NCBI RefSeq assembly: GCF_005233875.1 | Contig: NZ_SZPZ01000005.1 | Location: 186,001-250,000 of the forward strand | DNA from: Kribbella jiaozuonensis | GTDB lineage: Bacteria > Actinomycetota > Actinomycetes > Propionibacteriales > Kribbellaceae | Direction of reading: 5' to 3' | Length of the DNA: 64,000 bases | Shown: in pieces, positions 1 to 7,681 of the stretch | Position numbering within the stretch: position 1 is the first letter of the stretch | Layout of the letters: each line of letters opens with the position of its first letter | Program-made: the position numbers and the translations under genes | Notes under the pieces: generated by a model | Told to the model about the DNA's origin: nothing | The model's input: the letters and a program-made list of their open reading frames with translations, nothing else | Database searches by the model: none

Positions 1-88
1 CCTGCTGGTCGTCGTCGTGGGCGAGTCCAAGGACGTCCGCCCACAGCTCGAGGGCCTCGACCTCGGCGACCTGATCGACCTCAGCTGA
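1..88 (+). CDS. C-terminal end of a gene, possibly M16 peptidase (partial)
   Basis: Only the last 28 codons are present, in the frame starting at base 2 and ending with TGA. The tail is a valine run followed by GESKDVRPQLEGLDLGD. That style (VVVG..., 'PQLE.L.LGD') resembles the last strand of actinobacterial insulinase-type M16 zinc peptidases, but the catalytic HxxEH region lies outside the window. The family call is a guess from the tail alone. The gene is followed by a shared convergent terminator. Confidence 0.4.
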   Translation, partial: LLVVVVGESKDVRPQLEGLDLGDLIDLS

Positions 89-103
89 ACGCAGGCAGCG
101 TTA

Positions 104-133
104 GTTCCCTCAGCTCCGTTGGGCTGAGGGAAC
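104..133. terminator. Bidirectional hairpin terminator
   Basis: Perfect 11-bp stem GTTCCCTCAGC / GCTGAGGGAAC with an 8-base loop. It sits in the short gap between two convergent genes, so it probably ends transcription from both sides. There is no clear T-tract, as is usual in high-GC actinomycetes. Confidence 0.75.
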
Positions 134-145
134 AGGGCTGCCGGG

Positions 146-571
146 TCAGCTGCTGATGTAGTTGGAGAGTTGTTCCTTCTCGAACTCGAGTTCGCCGATG
201 CGGGACTTGACCACGTCGCCGATGCTGACCAGCCCGGCGAGGTTGCCGTCGACAACGACCGGGACGTGCCGGATCCGGTGCTCGGTCATCAGCCGCATCA
301 GATTGTCGATCAGGTCGTCCGGTGTCGCGGTGCGCACCTCGGACGTCATGATCGCGCTCACCCGTACGTCGCCCGCGTCCGGCGTACCGTTCCAGAGCCG
401 CACGATGTCACGCTCCGACACGATGCCCGACACCGTCGACCCATCCGCACTGACCACCACCGCGCCGATGTTCTTCTCGGCCAGCAGTGCGAGCAGCTCG
501 GTGACAGTGGCTTCTGGGGAGATGGTGACGACCTGATTGCCCTTACCGCGCAGTACGTCGTTGATCTTCAC
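146..571 (-). CDS. CBS-domain pair protein
   Basis: 141-residue protein made almost wholly of two CBS domains (about residues 8-62 and 75-130). Typical strand-helix pieces are GAVVVSADG, GIVSERDIV, HVPVVVDG and GLVSIGDVV. Stand-alone CBS pairs bind adenine nucleotides or similar ligands and act as cytoplasmic energy or redox sensors; the partner here is unknown. The GTG start was chosen because AGGAGG lies four bases upstream (about 575-580) and the family normally begins with a short 'xKIxDVL' segment; the 23 residues encoded further upstream look non-coding. It stands alone, convergent with the gene at the left edge. Confidence 0.85.
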   Translation of the reverse strand: MKINDVLRGKGNQVVTISPEATVTELLALLAEKNIGAVVVSADGSTVSGIVSERDIVRLWNGTPDAGDVRVSAIMTSEVRTATPDDLIDNLMRLMTEHRIRHVPVVVDGNLAGLVSIGDVVKSRIGELEFEKEQLSNYISS

Positions 572-1233
572 GGAGCCTCCTGCAGATCGAGGACCAATAC
601 CCCAAGGTAACGGCAAACCCCCCACTACACCCCGTGACAACGAAGGACAACCCGTGACGGGAGAAGCCCCCGCGTGCTACGCAGTCGCTCCGTTCGTCGC
701 TGCGCTCCTCACACGCGACCGCTCCACACGCACCCACCCACCCCCGGCTCATCGCCGTGCATCCCTTCCGGCTATCGCCGGACTCTGCTCGCTATCGCTC
801 GCAGGTGACTACTAAGCCGACCCACCTCGATCGGACGGCCGCGCCCCGCGTACTGGGGTCCGCCCCGCGGGCTGCACCCGATCGGGCAGCCGCGACGGGA
901 AGAGGAGCCGATCGGTGCTGCAGCTCGACCACGTGAGCTGCCCGAGCTGGGTCGCGGCGGACTGCGGGGCGAGCACGCTTCGTCAAGCGGACTGCTGCGC
1001 TGGCTGCTTGCAATTAGCGCAGCGTGCTTCGCTTCACCGGCGGACGCGGTCGGGTGTGCTCGTCCTGGACCTGCTGGGCGGCCAGGTCCTGGGCGCAGGC
1101 TGACTGGATAGCTGCTCGGGTCGCCACCGTAGGAAAACCTCTACACCAACCACAGACCTGTAGAGGACTTCCTACGGAGCTCACCAGCAACCCAGGAGCC
1201 CCGGCTTATAGTCGAGCGACCGAAGGGAGGAAC
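572..1233. other. Intergenic stretch without a supported gene
   Basis: About 660 bases between the CBS gene and the GyrI-like gene. Short open frames exist in several phases, but none has a ribosome site, family resemblance or typical residue composition. The stretch is rich in short imperfect palindromes. The only strong structure is the long inverted repeat at 1127-1177. A TATAGT hexamer (1207-1212) could be a -10 element for the downstream gene. Confidence 0.6.
1127..1177. repeat. 19-base imperfect inverted repeat
   Basis: Arms 1127-1145 and 1159-1177 pair over 19 positions with two mismatches (CCGTAGGAA..CCTCTACA against TGTAGAGG..TTCCTACGG), separated by 13 bases. The structure lies about 55 bases upstream of the GyrI-like gene. 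It could be an operator for a dimeric regulator, a leader hairpin or a mobile-element remnant; the sequence does not decide between these. Confidence 0.6.
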
Positions 1234-1731
1234 ATGGAGCTACTCGAGCCACCCCGCGTCGTCGAGCGACCGGAGCAGCACTGCCTCGGTATTCGGACCA
1301 TCACGCCGTTCCGCGGGATGTTGTCCAAGCGCAACGAACTGCTCGAGGAGCTGTTCGGCTGGCTTCGGGAGACCGGCACCGACGACTCCGGCATGTTCTT
1401 CCTTCGCCTGCACGTGATCGACATGGCCGGGCCAATGGACCTAGAGGTCGGCATGATGACGCCGGGACCGGTGGCAGGCGACGACCGCGTCCGCCCGTCC
1501 ACGCTCCCCGCCGGGCAGTACGCCACGCTCACCTACCGCAACCACTCGCTTCGCGCCAACCGGGCCCTGCTCGACTGGGCGACCGCCGAAGGGCTCGTCC
1601 TCGACCGTCGCGAAGTCCCCGAGGGCGATCTCTTCGCCTGCCGGTACGAAGCCTTCCGCACCGACCCCAGGACCGAGCCGCGCAAGACCAAATGGATCGT
1701 CGAGCTCGACCTCCGCCTGGCCGACGCCTAG
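1234..1731 (+). CDS. GyrI-like small-molecule-binding domain protein
   Basis: 165-residue protein matching in outline the GyrI-like/AraC effector-binding fold: an N-terminal strand with 'EQHCLGIRTITPF', a helix 'RNELLEELFGWLRE', a central 'DLEVGMMTPGPV' strand and a C-terminal 'GDLFACRYEAF...ELDLRLAD' segment. Stand-alone members bind hydrophobic drugs or other amphipathic ligands, and some hydrolyse cyclopropyl antibiotics. No DNA-binding domain is attached. The ATG was chosen because GGGAGG lies three bases upstream. No obvious operon partner; an MFS exporter follows 84 bases later, so a ligand-binding/export link is possible but only inferred. Confidence 0.7.
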   Translation: MELLEPPRVVERPEQHCLGIRTITPFRGMLSKRNELLEELFGWLRETGTDDSGMFFLRLHVIDMAGPMDLEVGMMTPGPVAGDDRVRPSTLPAGQYATLTYRNHSLRANRALLDWATAEGLVLDRREVPEGDLFACRYEAFRTDPRTEPRKTKWIVELDLRLADA

Positions 1732-1815
1732 GCCGCTCTGCCCTCCGAAAACAAGGGGCCCGTCGGCACCCGCAGCCCGTAGGATCGCCAGGTTCGGCAC
1801 GACGGAGGGGGCGCG

Positions 1816-3027
1816 GTGGGGTTCCGGCAGGATCTGGCCGTACTGCGGCATCGCGACGTACGGGTGTTCATCTCCGCCCGGTTCATCTCGATTCTCGGGT
1901 CGACGATCGCGCCCGTGGCGCTGGTGTTCGCAGTACTGGACGTCTCGGACTCCGCCAGCGCGGTCGGCATCGTACTCGCCGCGCGCAGCATCCCGAACAT
2001 CATCTTCCTGCTGGTCGGCGGCGTCATCTCAGACCGGCTCCCCCGCCATCTGGTGCTGGTCGTCGCCAACACGGTCAGCGGGCTCACCCAGGGCCTCGCC
2101 GCGGCGCTCGTACTCTCCGGCCACGCCACCATCTGGCAGCTCGCCGCGATCGAGGCGGTCAACGGGATCGCGGCCGCGTTCGTGATGCCCGCGATGACCG
2201 GCATCCTCCCGTCGATCGTCGACCGCAGCGAACTCCCGCAGGCGAACGCGATCGCCGGCTTCGCGCGTTCGAGCGCGATGATCGGCGGCGGCGCGGTCGC
2301 GGGTGTGATCGTCGGCCTGACCGGGCCGGGCGTCGGGCTCGCGGTGGACGGCGCGACGTTCCTGATCGCCGCCGTACTGCTGTCCCGCCTGACGATCCCG
2401 CGGATCGAACGCGCCGCCACCTCGATGCTGACCGACCTGCGCGACGGCTGGAGCGAGTTCGTGTCCAGGCAGTGGATCTGGGTGATCGTGCTCGCGTTCG
2501 GACTGCTGAACCTGATCTTCACCGCCTGCTACCAGACGCTCGGCCCGGTGATCGCGGACCGTACGTTCGGGCGAACCGGTTGGGGTGTCGTCAGCGCCTG
2601 CTTCGGCGCCGGACTAGTTGCCAGCGGCATCATCATGCTCCGGCTCAAACCACGCCGCCCGCTGCGCACAGGCATGCTCGGCATGCTGCTCACGGTCCCG
2701 GTCATGCTCTGCCTCGCGCTGCTCCCGTACACCTGGGCGATGGCGATCGCCGCGTTCCTCCTCGGCGTCGGCTTCGATATCTTCGGCATCAGCTGGGAGA
2801 CGGCGCTCGGCCAGCACGTACCGATCGAGAAGCTCTCGCGAGTCTCGTCGTACGACATGCTCGGCTCGTTCATCGCCGGCCCCGCGGGTCAACTCACCGT
2901 CGGGTACGTCGCTGCCGTGGTCAGCGTGAAAGCCGTCGAGCTGTACGGCGCTGCCCTCTTCGTACTGATCACCGTCCTCACCCTCATCGTCCCCTCCGTC
3001 TGGAACCTGCGTCGTCTGGACATCTGA
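1816..3027 (+). CDS. MFS transporter (EntS-like exporter)
   Basis: 403-residue integral membrane protein with about 12 hydrophobic segments. The N-terminus 'RHRDVRVFISARFISILGSTIAPVALVFAVLD' is typical of MFS_3/EntS-type exporters, and loop 2-3 carries the family-style 'GGVISDRLPRHLVLVVAN'. Such proteins export small molecules or drugs by proton antiport across the cytoplasmic membrane; the substrate is not predictable. GTG start with GGAGG eight bases upstream. A hypothetical gene follows after 19 bases and is probably co-transcribed. Confidence 0.85.
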   Translation: MGFRQDLAVLRHRDVRVFISARFISILGSTIAPVALVFAVLDVSDSASAVGIVLAARSIPNIIFLLVGGVISDRLPRHLVLVVANTVSGLTQGLAAALVLSGHATIWQLAAIEAVNGIAAAFVMPAMTGILPSIVDRSELPQANAIAGFARSSAMIGGGAVAGVIVGLTGPGVGLAVDGATFLIAAVLLSRLTIPRIERAATSMLTDLRDGWSEFVSRQWIWVIVLAFGLLNLIFTACYQTLGPVIADRTFGRTGWGVVSACFGAGLVASGIIMLRLKPRRPLRTGMLGMLLTVPVMLCLALLPYTWAMAIAAFLLGVGFDIFGISWETALGQHVPIEKLSRVSSYDMLGSFIAGPAGQLTVGYVAAVVSVKAVELYGAALFVLITVLTLIVPSVWNLRRLDI

Positions 3028-3046
3028 ACGTGCGTAGGGTGGAGGG

Positions 3047-3721
3047 GTGAGCTCAATCGTTCCGGGTCCGCAGAAGAAGCTCGAGCAGGAAATCGACGCG
3101 GCCCGCTCCGGCGCCAAGCCGCTGCAGCCAAGCGACCTGAACACGTCGGCGCCACCGCAGGAAGAGCTGACGGGGCTGGACGACTGGCCCGAGTCACTGC
3201 GTTCGGCCGTCGAGGCGGAGCATGCTCGCGTCGTCGCGCTCGCCACCAACCGCCGGAGGACCGCCGACCGCGTCCTCCCCGACGTGGTCCACGGACTCGA
3301 TCAGTTGCTCGACGAGATCGCCGACCGCCTCCAGTCGCAGAAACCCGGCCTCTTCGGCAAGTCCTCCGCGCAGGCTGACGCCGACGACGACATCGCTGAC
3401 CTGCTGGGCATCCCCACCGACGAGCTCACGTCACCCGGCCGAGGCGAGCATCGCGCGGCCCTCCGCACGATCAAGCAACTCCGCTCGCAACTGAAAGAGC
3501 TCGAGACATCCCACGAGCATTCGAAGCTCACCCGCCTGGTCACCTTCGTCGTCCGCCTGGCCGTGGTCACCGACAGCGCACCAGAATCAACAGCCACGCT
3601 GGCGCCGATCGCACTCGACCGCTACGCCAAGTCCTCGCCGGACACCCAATGGGACTGGCCGTTCGACCAGAAACTCGACTTCTGGAAGCAGACCCGCACC
3701 ACCCTCACCCCAAACACGTAG
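3047..3721 (+). CDS. Hypothetical protein, charged helical
   Basis: 224-residue soluble protein with no recognised family. The N-terminal 45 residues are Pro/Ala/Ser-rich and probably disordered. The rest is helical and highly charged, with a segment 'DQLLDEIADRLQSQ', a coiled-coil-like 'ALRTIKQLRSQLKELETSHEH' region and a Trp-rich end (DTQWDWPFDQKLDFWKQ). No signal peptide or membrane segment. GTG start preceded by an AGGGTGGAGG stretch. Close spacing after the MFS gene suggests one transcript. Confidence 0.7.
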   Translation: MSSIVPGPQKKLEQEIDAARSGAKPLQPSDLNTSAPPQEELTGLDDWPESLRSAVEAEHARVVALATNRRRTADRVLPDVVHGLDQLLDEIADRLQSQKPGLFGKSSAQADADDDIADLLGIPTDELTSPGRGEHRAALRTIKQLRSQLKELETSHEHSKLTRLVTFVVRLAVVTDSAPESTATLAPIALDRYAKSSPDTQWDWPFDQKLDFWKQTRTTLTPNT

Positions 3722-3738
3722 CCAACGACAGATCAGTC

Positions 3739-4338
3739 TTACGTGTTGTCGGTGTGCTTCGACGTGCCCCCAGCGAGCGCATCCTTCTTCCGGGCACGGT
3801 AGGCGCGCATCGACGCCTGGCTCGAGCACTGGGTGCTGCAGTAGCCGGCCGATGTGTTCTTACTTCGGTCGAAAAACGCGAAGTGACAGGGCTCGTTGCG
3901 GCATGCCTTGATCCGAGCCCATTGACCTGACAATGCAAGCTCGGTCGCCGCGGCCAGCACGCCTGCGAACGCGCCTGCTACTCCGCCGCATCCTGGACCA
4001 AGACGTGCCTCTGCACCACTCAGCCGCACGGCGACCGGACATCTGTCGCCGGCTCTCTCGAGTATTGCCTCAGCAGACCGTACCGCCGGGTCCGAGGTAG
4101 CCGGGTCATTCGAGTGCGAGAGCAGCACCGTCACCAGCGCGTCCCGAAGCTCTCGAGCCTCGACGACGTCTGAGTCCGCGACGGTTCTCGCCGGCTCGGC
4201 GCCGCCCCAGGCCACTTCGCCCAGCCAGGTCGTCAATCCTTCAGTGTCGGCGAACCGCTCTACGCGGTCGCCGGCGTCTGCATGCGTGTTCGCGAACGCC
4301 AGCACCAGCTCGAGCGCGGACAACGTCGAAGTACTCAC
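3739..4338 (-). CDS. CGNR-type zinc-finger transcription regulator
   Basis: 199-residue protein. The N-terminal ABATE-like region (about 1-140) contains the usual 'LDLVLAFANT...LTTWLGE' and 'ARELRDALVTVLL' helices. The C-terminal finger 'WARIKACRNEPCHFAFFDRSKN' followed by 'YCSTQC' supplies four cysteines as in the CGNR family (stress-sensing DNA-binding proteins of actinomycetes). The name-giving CGNR tetrapeptide is degenerate here: C-S-S-Q follows the last zinc cysteine. GTG start chosen because GAGGAG lies six bases upstream; an ATG 45 bases further upstream is the alternative. Divergent from the SDR gene, so a local regulator role is likely. Confidence 0.75.
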   Translation of the reverse strand: MSTSTLSALELVLAFANTHADAGDRVERFADTEGLTTWLGEVAWGGAEPARTVADSDVVEARELRDALVTVLLSHSNDPATSDPAVRSAEAILERAGDRCPVAVRLSGAEARLGPGCGGVAGAFAGVLAAATELALSGQWARIKACRNEPCHFAFFDRSKNTSAGYCSTQCSSQASMRAYRARKKDALAGGTSKHTDNT

Positions 4339-4377
4339 GCTGCGCTCCTCTCCGATGGTTGTGGTCACTCGCGTTTT

Positions 4378-4440
4378 GATCATAACAGAATCTCCACAGG
4401 GCATCTTGACGTTATGAGTGAAGCTGTTATGGTCCTCACC
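4378..4440 (+). promoter_or_regulatory. Promoter and operator of the SDR gene
   Basis: TTGACG (4406-4411), a 16-base spacer and TATGGT (4428-4433) lie just before the ATG at 4441, which would make the transcript leaderless. An inverted repeat GATCATAACAG (4378-4388) / CTGTTATGGTC (4424-4434, one mismatch) brackets the -35 and covers the -10. That placement suits a repressor, possibly the divergent CGNR protein. Confidence 0.6.
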
Positions 4441-5292
4441 ATGACGAACTCATTCGACACCCCGACCACCCGCACCTGGTTCATCACCGGCGCCTCATCC
4501 GGAATCGGCCTAGCCCTCGCCGTCCGCGCGGCAGAACGCGGCGACAACGTGATCGCCGTCGCCCGTCGCGCCGAAGGCCTGACGCAGCTCACCGATAAGT
4601 ACGGCGACCAGGTGCTCGAGGCCGGCGCCGACGTCGCCAGCCTCAGTCAGCTGCAGAGCGCCGTCAGCGCCGGCCTCGAGCGGTTCGGTCGCATCGACTT
4701 CGTTGCCAACAACGCCGGGTACGGCGTCTTCGGCGCTGTCGAGGAAGCGACCGACGCACAGGTCCGCGCGATCTTCGACACCAACGTGCACGGCGTACTG
4801 AACGTCCTTCGCGCGACGTTGCCGACGCTGCGCGCCCAGAAGTCGGGCCACATCCTGCAGGGCTCCTCGTACTTCGGGCAGATGGCGCACGCGGGCGTCG
4901 GCATGATCGCGGCAACCAAGTACGCCGTCGAGGGTCTGACCGAAGCCCTGTTCGGAGAGCTCGACCCGCTGGGCATCAAGGTCACGCTCGTCGAGCCCGG
5001 CCTCACAGCGACGTCCTTCCTGGCCAACCTGGACCACGTCGAGACGATCAGCGACTACGACCAGACGGTCCGCGAAGTCCTCAAGACGATCGGCGCCCTG
5101 CCGTCGACCGCGTACAACACCGCCGACGGTGTCGTGGACGCAATCATCGCCGCCACCGAGGCAAACACCCCACCACACCGCATCGCAACCGGAAGCACCG
5201 CCGTCCAGGACATCCGCACCGCCCTAGTAGCCCGAATCGCAGAACTCGATGAGTGGACCCCGGTAAGCAACGCAGTCGACAACTCCAACTGA
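4441..5292 (+). CDS. SDR family oxidoreductase lacking the active-site Tyr
   Basis: 283-residue short-chain dehydrogenase/reductase. Residues 15-22 read TGASSGIG (dinucleotide-binding loop), 'VANNAGYG' is the NNAG motif and 'SSYFG' supplies the active-site serine. The usual YxxxK motif reads I-A-A-T-K, so the catalytic tyrosine is replaced by isoleucine while the lysine is kept. Either catalysis is altered or the protein has a non-enzymatic role. The ATG was chosen from the -10 position; the ATG at 4414 would overlap the promoter. Divergent from the CGNR regulator. Confidence 0.8.
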   Translation: MTNSFDTPTTRTWFITGASSGIGLALAVRAAERGDNVIAVARRAEGLTQLTDKYGDQVLEAGADVASLSQLQSAVSAGLERFGRIDFVANNAGYGVFGAVEEATDAQVRAIFDTNVHGVLNVLRATLPTLRAQKSGHILQGSSYFGQMAHAGVGMIAATKYAVEGLTEALFGELDPLGIKVTLVEPGLTATSFLANLDHVETISDYDQTVREVLKTIGALPSTAYNTADGVVDAIIAATEANTPPHRIATGSTAVQDIRTALVARIAELDEWTPVSNAVDNSN

Positions 5293-5330
5293 ACACTCAC
5301 TCGAGCCGGACAGGCTGAGGTAGCCGGTAC

Positions 5331-5877
5331 CTCGCCGAAGCGGCAGCGTTGCCGACGCTCAGCTGCTAGGGCGAAGCAGCACCGCAAGTTCCCCACGGAT
5401 GCAGCTGCTCGCAGACAACGAACCACCTCGCCGCGACTCAGGCAGCCGGCGAAGCCGGCCAATAGAACAGCCGCCGCGAAGCGGTGTCCGTTCCGCGGCG
5501 GCTGGCCGAAGCGTCACCGTTGCCGACACTCAGCTGCTACGGCGAAGCAGCACCGCGAGTTCCCCACGGATGCAGCTGCCGCGCAGACACGAACCAGCTC
5601 GCCGCGACTCCCGCACGCTGGCGAAGCCGGCCAATAGAACAGCCGCCGCGAAGCGGTGTCCTTTGCCCGCCGAGCCAGTTGCCACACCAACAACGGTCCA
5701 GCTCGACACAAGCACCCGGCGAAGCCGGCAAAAGAACAGCCGCCGCGAAGCGGTGTCCTTCGCGGCGGCTGAGCAGTTGCTACGCCAACAACGGTCCAGC
5801 TCAGCCCGGTCCACGCACCCGGCGAAGCCGGGCAATAGAACAGCCGCCGCGGAGCGGTGTCCGTTTCGCGGCGGCTG
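5331..5877. repeat. Mosaic of GC-rich direct repeats with hairpins
   Basis: Two repeat modules alternate. Module A, about 107 bases, occurs at 5334-5440 and 5505-5611 (shared core GCCGAAGCG...GTTGCCGACRCTCAGCTGCTA). Module B, about 55 bases, occurs at 5445-5503, 5617-5665 (right arm degraded), 5715-5770 and 5818-5876; it begins GGCGAAGCCGG, continues AATAGAACAGCCGCCGCG and ends in a hairpin closed by CGCGGCGGCT. The last two B copies are each preceded by a shared segment CAACAACGGTCCAGCTC. The stretch lies between convergent genes and encodes nothing convincing. The last B copy doubles as terminator for the permease gene. Confidence 0.85.
5842..5876 (-). terminator. Hairpin terminator of the CUT1 permease operon
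   Basis: 10-bp stem AGCCGCCGCG / CGCGGCGGCT with a 15-base loop, 15 bases beyond the stop codon of the last importer gene. It is the final member of the B-type repeats in this gap. Confidence 0.65.
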
Positions 5878-5890
5878 GTGGTTTGGCAGG

Positions 5891-6718
5891 TCAGCCCTTG
5901 ATGGCTCCGCCGAGGGCGAAGGCGCCGCCGAGTTTGCGGCTGAGGAGGAGGTAGAGGAGGAGGACGGGCATCGTGTAGATGAGGGAGTACGCCGCCAGCT
6001 GGCCGTAGTTCGGTTCGCCGTACTGGCCGAAGAAGGTGAAGATGCTGACCGAGGCCGGCAGCCGCTCAGGTGACAGCAGCAGCATGAAGGGGACGAAGAA
6101 GTTCCCCCACATGCCGATGAACGTGAAGATCAGCACGACCGCGATCCCCGGCCACATCAGCGGCAGCACGATCGCCCACAGCGCGCGCATGTTCCCCGCG
6201 CCGTCGACCCAAGCCGCTTCCTCCAACGACAGCGGTACGCCGTCCATGAACGTCTTCGTCAGCCAGATCGCAAAGGGCAACGCGCTCGTCGCCATGAACA
6301 TGATCGTGCCGCCGAGCGTGTCCACCAGGTTCAGCTGCACGAACAGCCCATACACCGGCACCATCACCGCAGTGATCGGCAACCCGGTGCAGAACAGCAC
6401 CGTCAACAGGAACGGCCGGTTGAACCGCGTCCGGAACCGCGACAACGGATAAGCCGCGAGCACCGCGCAGATCATCGTCAGCAACGCCGCCCCGCCACAC
6501 AGCACGATCCCGTTCAGCACCGGCCGGTACGTCGTGTCGGTGTTCAGCACCGCCTTGAAGTTCCCGAGCGTGGGATGCGTCGGGAACTCGACCCGCAGCC
6601 CCGCCGTCCGGTTGATCGATGCGAACAGCACCCACAGCAACGGCAGGACGAACAGTACGCCGATGGCCAGCAGCACCAGGTTCGACGCGAGTTTGCTCAT
6701 CCGGTCGCGGGCAATCAT
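5891..6718 (-). CDS. CUT1 sugar ABC transporter permease (MalG-like)
   Basis: 275-residue inner-membrane protein with six predicted helices. The cytoplasmic EAA loop reads 'EEAAWVDGAGNMRALWAIVLPLMWPG', typical of binding-protein-dependent permeases of the carbohydrate CUT1 class; the 'YPLSRFRTRF' stretch before it is also MalG-like. It forms the membrane channel with the MalF-like partner. The ATG overlaps the partner's stop codon (ATGA) and GGAGG lies just upstream, so the two are translationally coupled. No ATPase gene is present; CUT1 systems commonly share a distant MsiK-type ATPase. Confidence 0.9.
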   Translation of the reverse strand: MIARDRMSKLASNLVLLAIGVLFVLPLLWVLFASINRTAGLRVEFPTHPTLGNFKAVLNTDTTYRPVLNGIVLCGGAALLTMICAVLAAYPLSRFRTRFNRPFLLTVLFCTGLPITAVMVPVYGLFVQLNLVDTLGGTIMFMATSALPFAIWLTKTFMDGVPLSLEEAAWVDGAGNMRALWAIVLPLMWPGIAVVLIFTFIGMWGNFFVPFMLLLSPERLPASVSIFTFFGQYGEPNYGQLAAYSLIYTMPVLLLYLLLSRKLGGAFALGGAIKG

Positions 6719-7653
6719 GCTGCCTCCGAGTTCAGTCCACGCAGGTAGATCAGCGAGAAGACCGCACCGATCGCCAGCATCACCAACGCGATCGCCGTAC
6801 CGTAGCCGATCTGGGAGAAGCTGAACGCCTGCTCGTACATGTACAGCGGCAACGTCTGACTCTTGGTCCCCGGGCCGCCCCGGGTCATCGCGTAGATCAG
6901 GCCGAACACACTCAGCGTCTGCAGCGTGATCAGCATCAGGTTGGTCATCACCGCGCGGGTGATCATCGGCAGCGTGACGAACAGCAGTCGCCGCCACCCG
7001 CCGGCGCCGTCCATCTCGGCGGATTCCTCGATCTCCTTGGGAATCTCGCTCAGCGCGGCGGAGTACACCAGCATCGAGAACGCCGTACCGCGCCAGATGT
7101 TGGCCAGCGACACCGCGATGATCGGTGCCCCGTACAACCAGTCCTGGCCGGGCAGGCCGACCGCGTGCAGCATCACGTTCAGCGTGCCGTCGTCGTTGAA
7201 GAACGCGCTCAGCAGGTACGCCGCGACGACCTCGGGCAGCACCCACGCGCCGATCACCGCCGTACCGACGAAGTTGCGAACCGGCTTCGTCGACCGGCGC
7301 ATCAGCAGCGCGAGCCCGAGGCCGAGCGTGTTCTGGCCGATGATCGCGGAGATCAGCGTGAAGACCAGCGTCAGCCAGATCGAGTTCGTGAAGGCACCGC
7401 TGGAGAACGCCTTGCGGAAGTTGTCCAGCCCGACGAACTTCACGTTCGCCGCGCCGGTACCGGTGAGCGCCATGTTCGTGAACGCGGCGTACACGCAGTA
7501 GATGATCGGGCCGGCCAGGAAGACCAGCATCAGTCCGATCGCCGGCGACAGCGGCAGCATCCGGACCAGCTTGGCGGCCTTCGGCTTCCCGCTCCCTCCG
7601 GTGGACTTACCGGAGGGAGCGGTGGCCGAGGTGGGGGCGACAGTCGTCGTCAC
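6715..7653 (-). CDS. CUT1 sugar ABC transporter permease (MalF-like)
   Basis: 312-residue inner-membrane permease. A 35-residue hydrophilic Ala/Thr/Gly/Lys-rich N-terminus precedes six membrane segments; the first is 'SPAIGLMLVFLAGPIIYCVYAAFT'. The EAA loop is 'EIEESAEMDGAGGWRRLLFVTLPMI'. It pairs with the MalG-like permease downstream. The GTG start follows GAAGGG at longer than usual spacing (about 12 bases). 28 bases separate it from the binding-protein gene upstream, consistent with one operon. Confidence 0.88.
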   Translation of the reverse strand: MTTTVAPTSATAPSGKSTGGSGKPKAAKLVRMLPLSPAIGLMLVFLAGPIIYCVYAAFTNMALTGTGAANVKFVGLDNFRKAFSSGAFTNSIWLTLVFTLISAIIGQNTLGLGLALLMRRSTKPVRNFVGTAVIGAWVLPEVVAAYLLSAFFNDDGTLNVMLHAVGLPGQDWLYGAPIIAVSLANIWRGTAFSMLVYSAALSEIPKEIEESAEMDGAGGWRRLLFVTLPMITRAVMTNLMLITLQTLSVFGLIYAMTRGGPGTKSQTLPLYMYEQAFSFSQIGYGTAIALVMLAIGAVFSLIYLRGLNSEAA

Positions 7654-7681
7654 AGGGGAGATATCCCTTCGAGCCGGGAGA

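Noticed and set aside
1024..1233. Upstream extension of the GyrI-like gene
   Set aside because: The extra 70 residues have no family match and the region contains the long inverted repeat; the ATG at 1234 has a clear ribosome site.
5399..6073. Open frames across the repeat field
   Set aside because: They only reflect the GC-rich repeat modules and change frame between copies; no ribosome sites.
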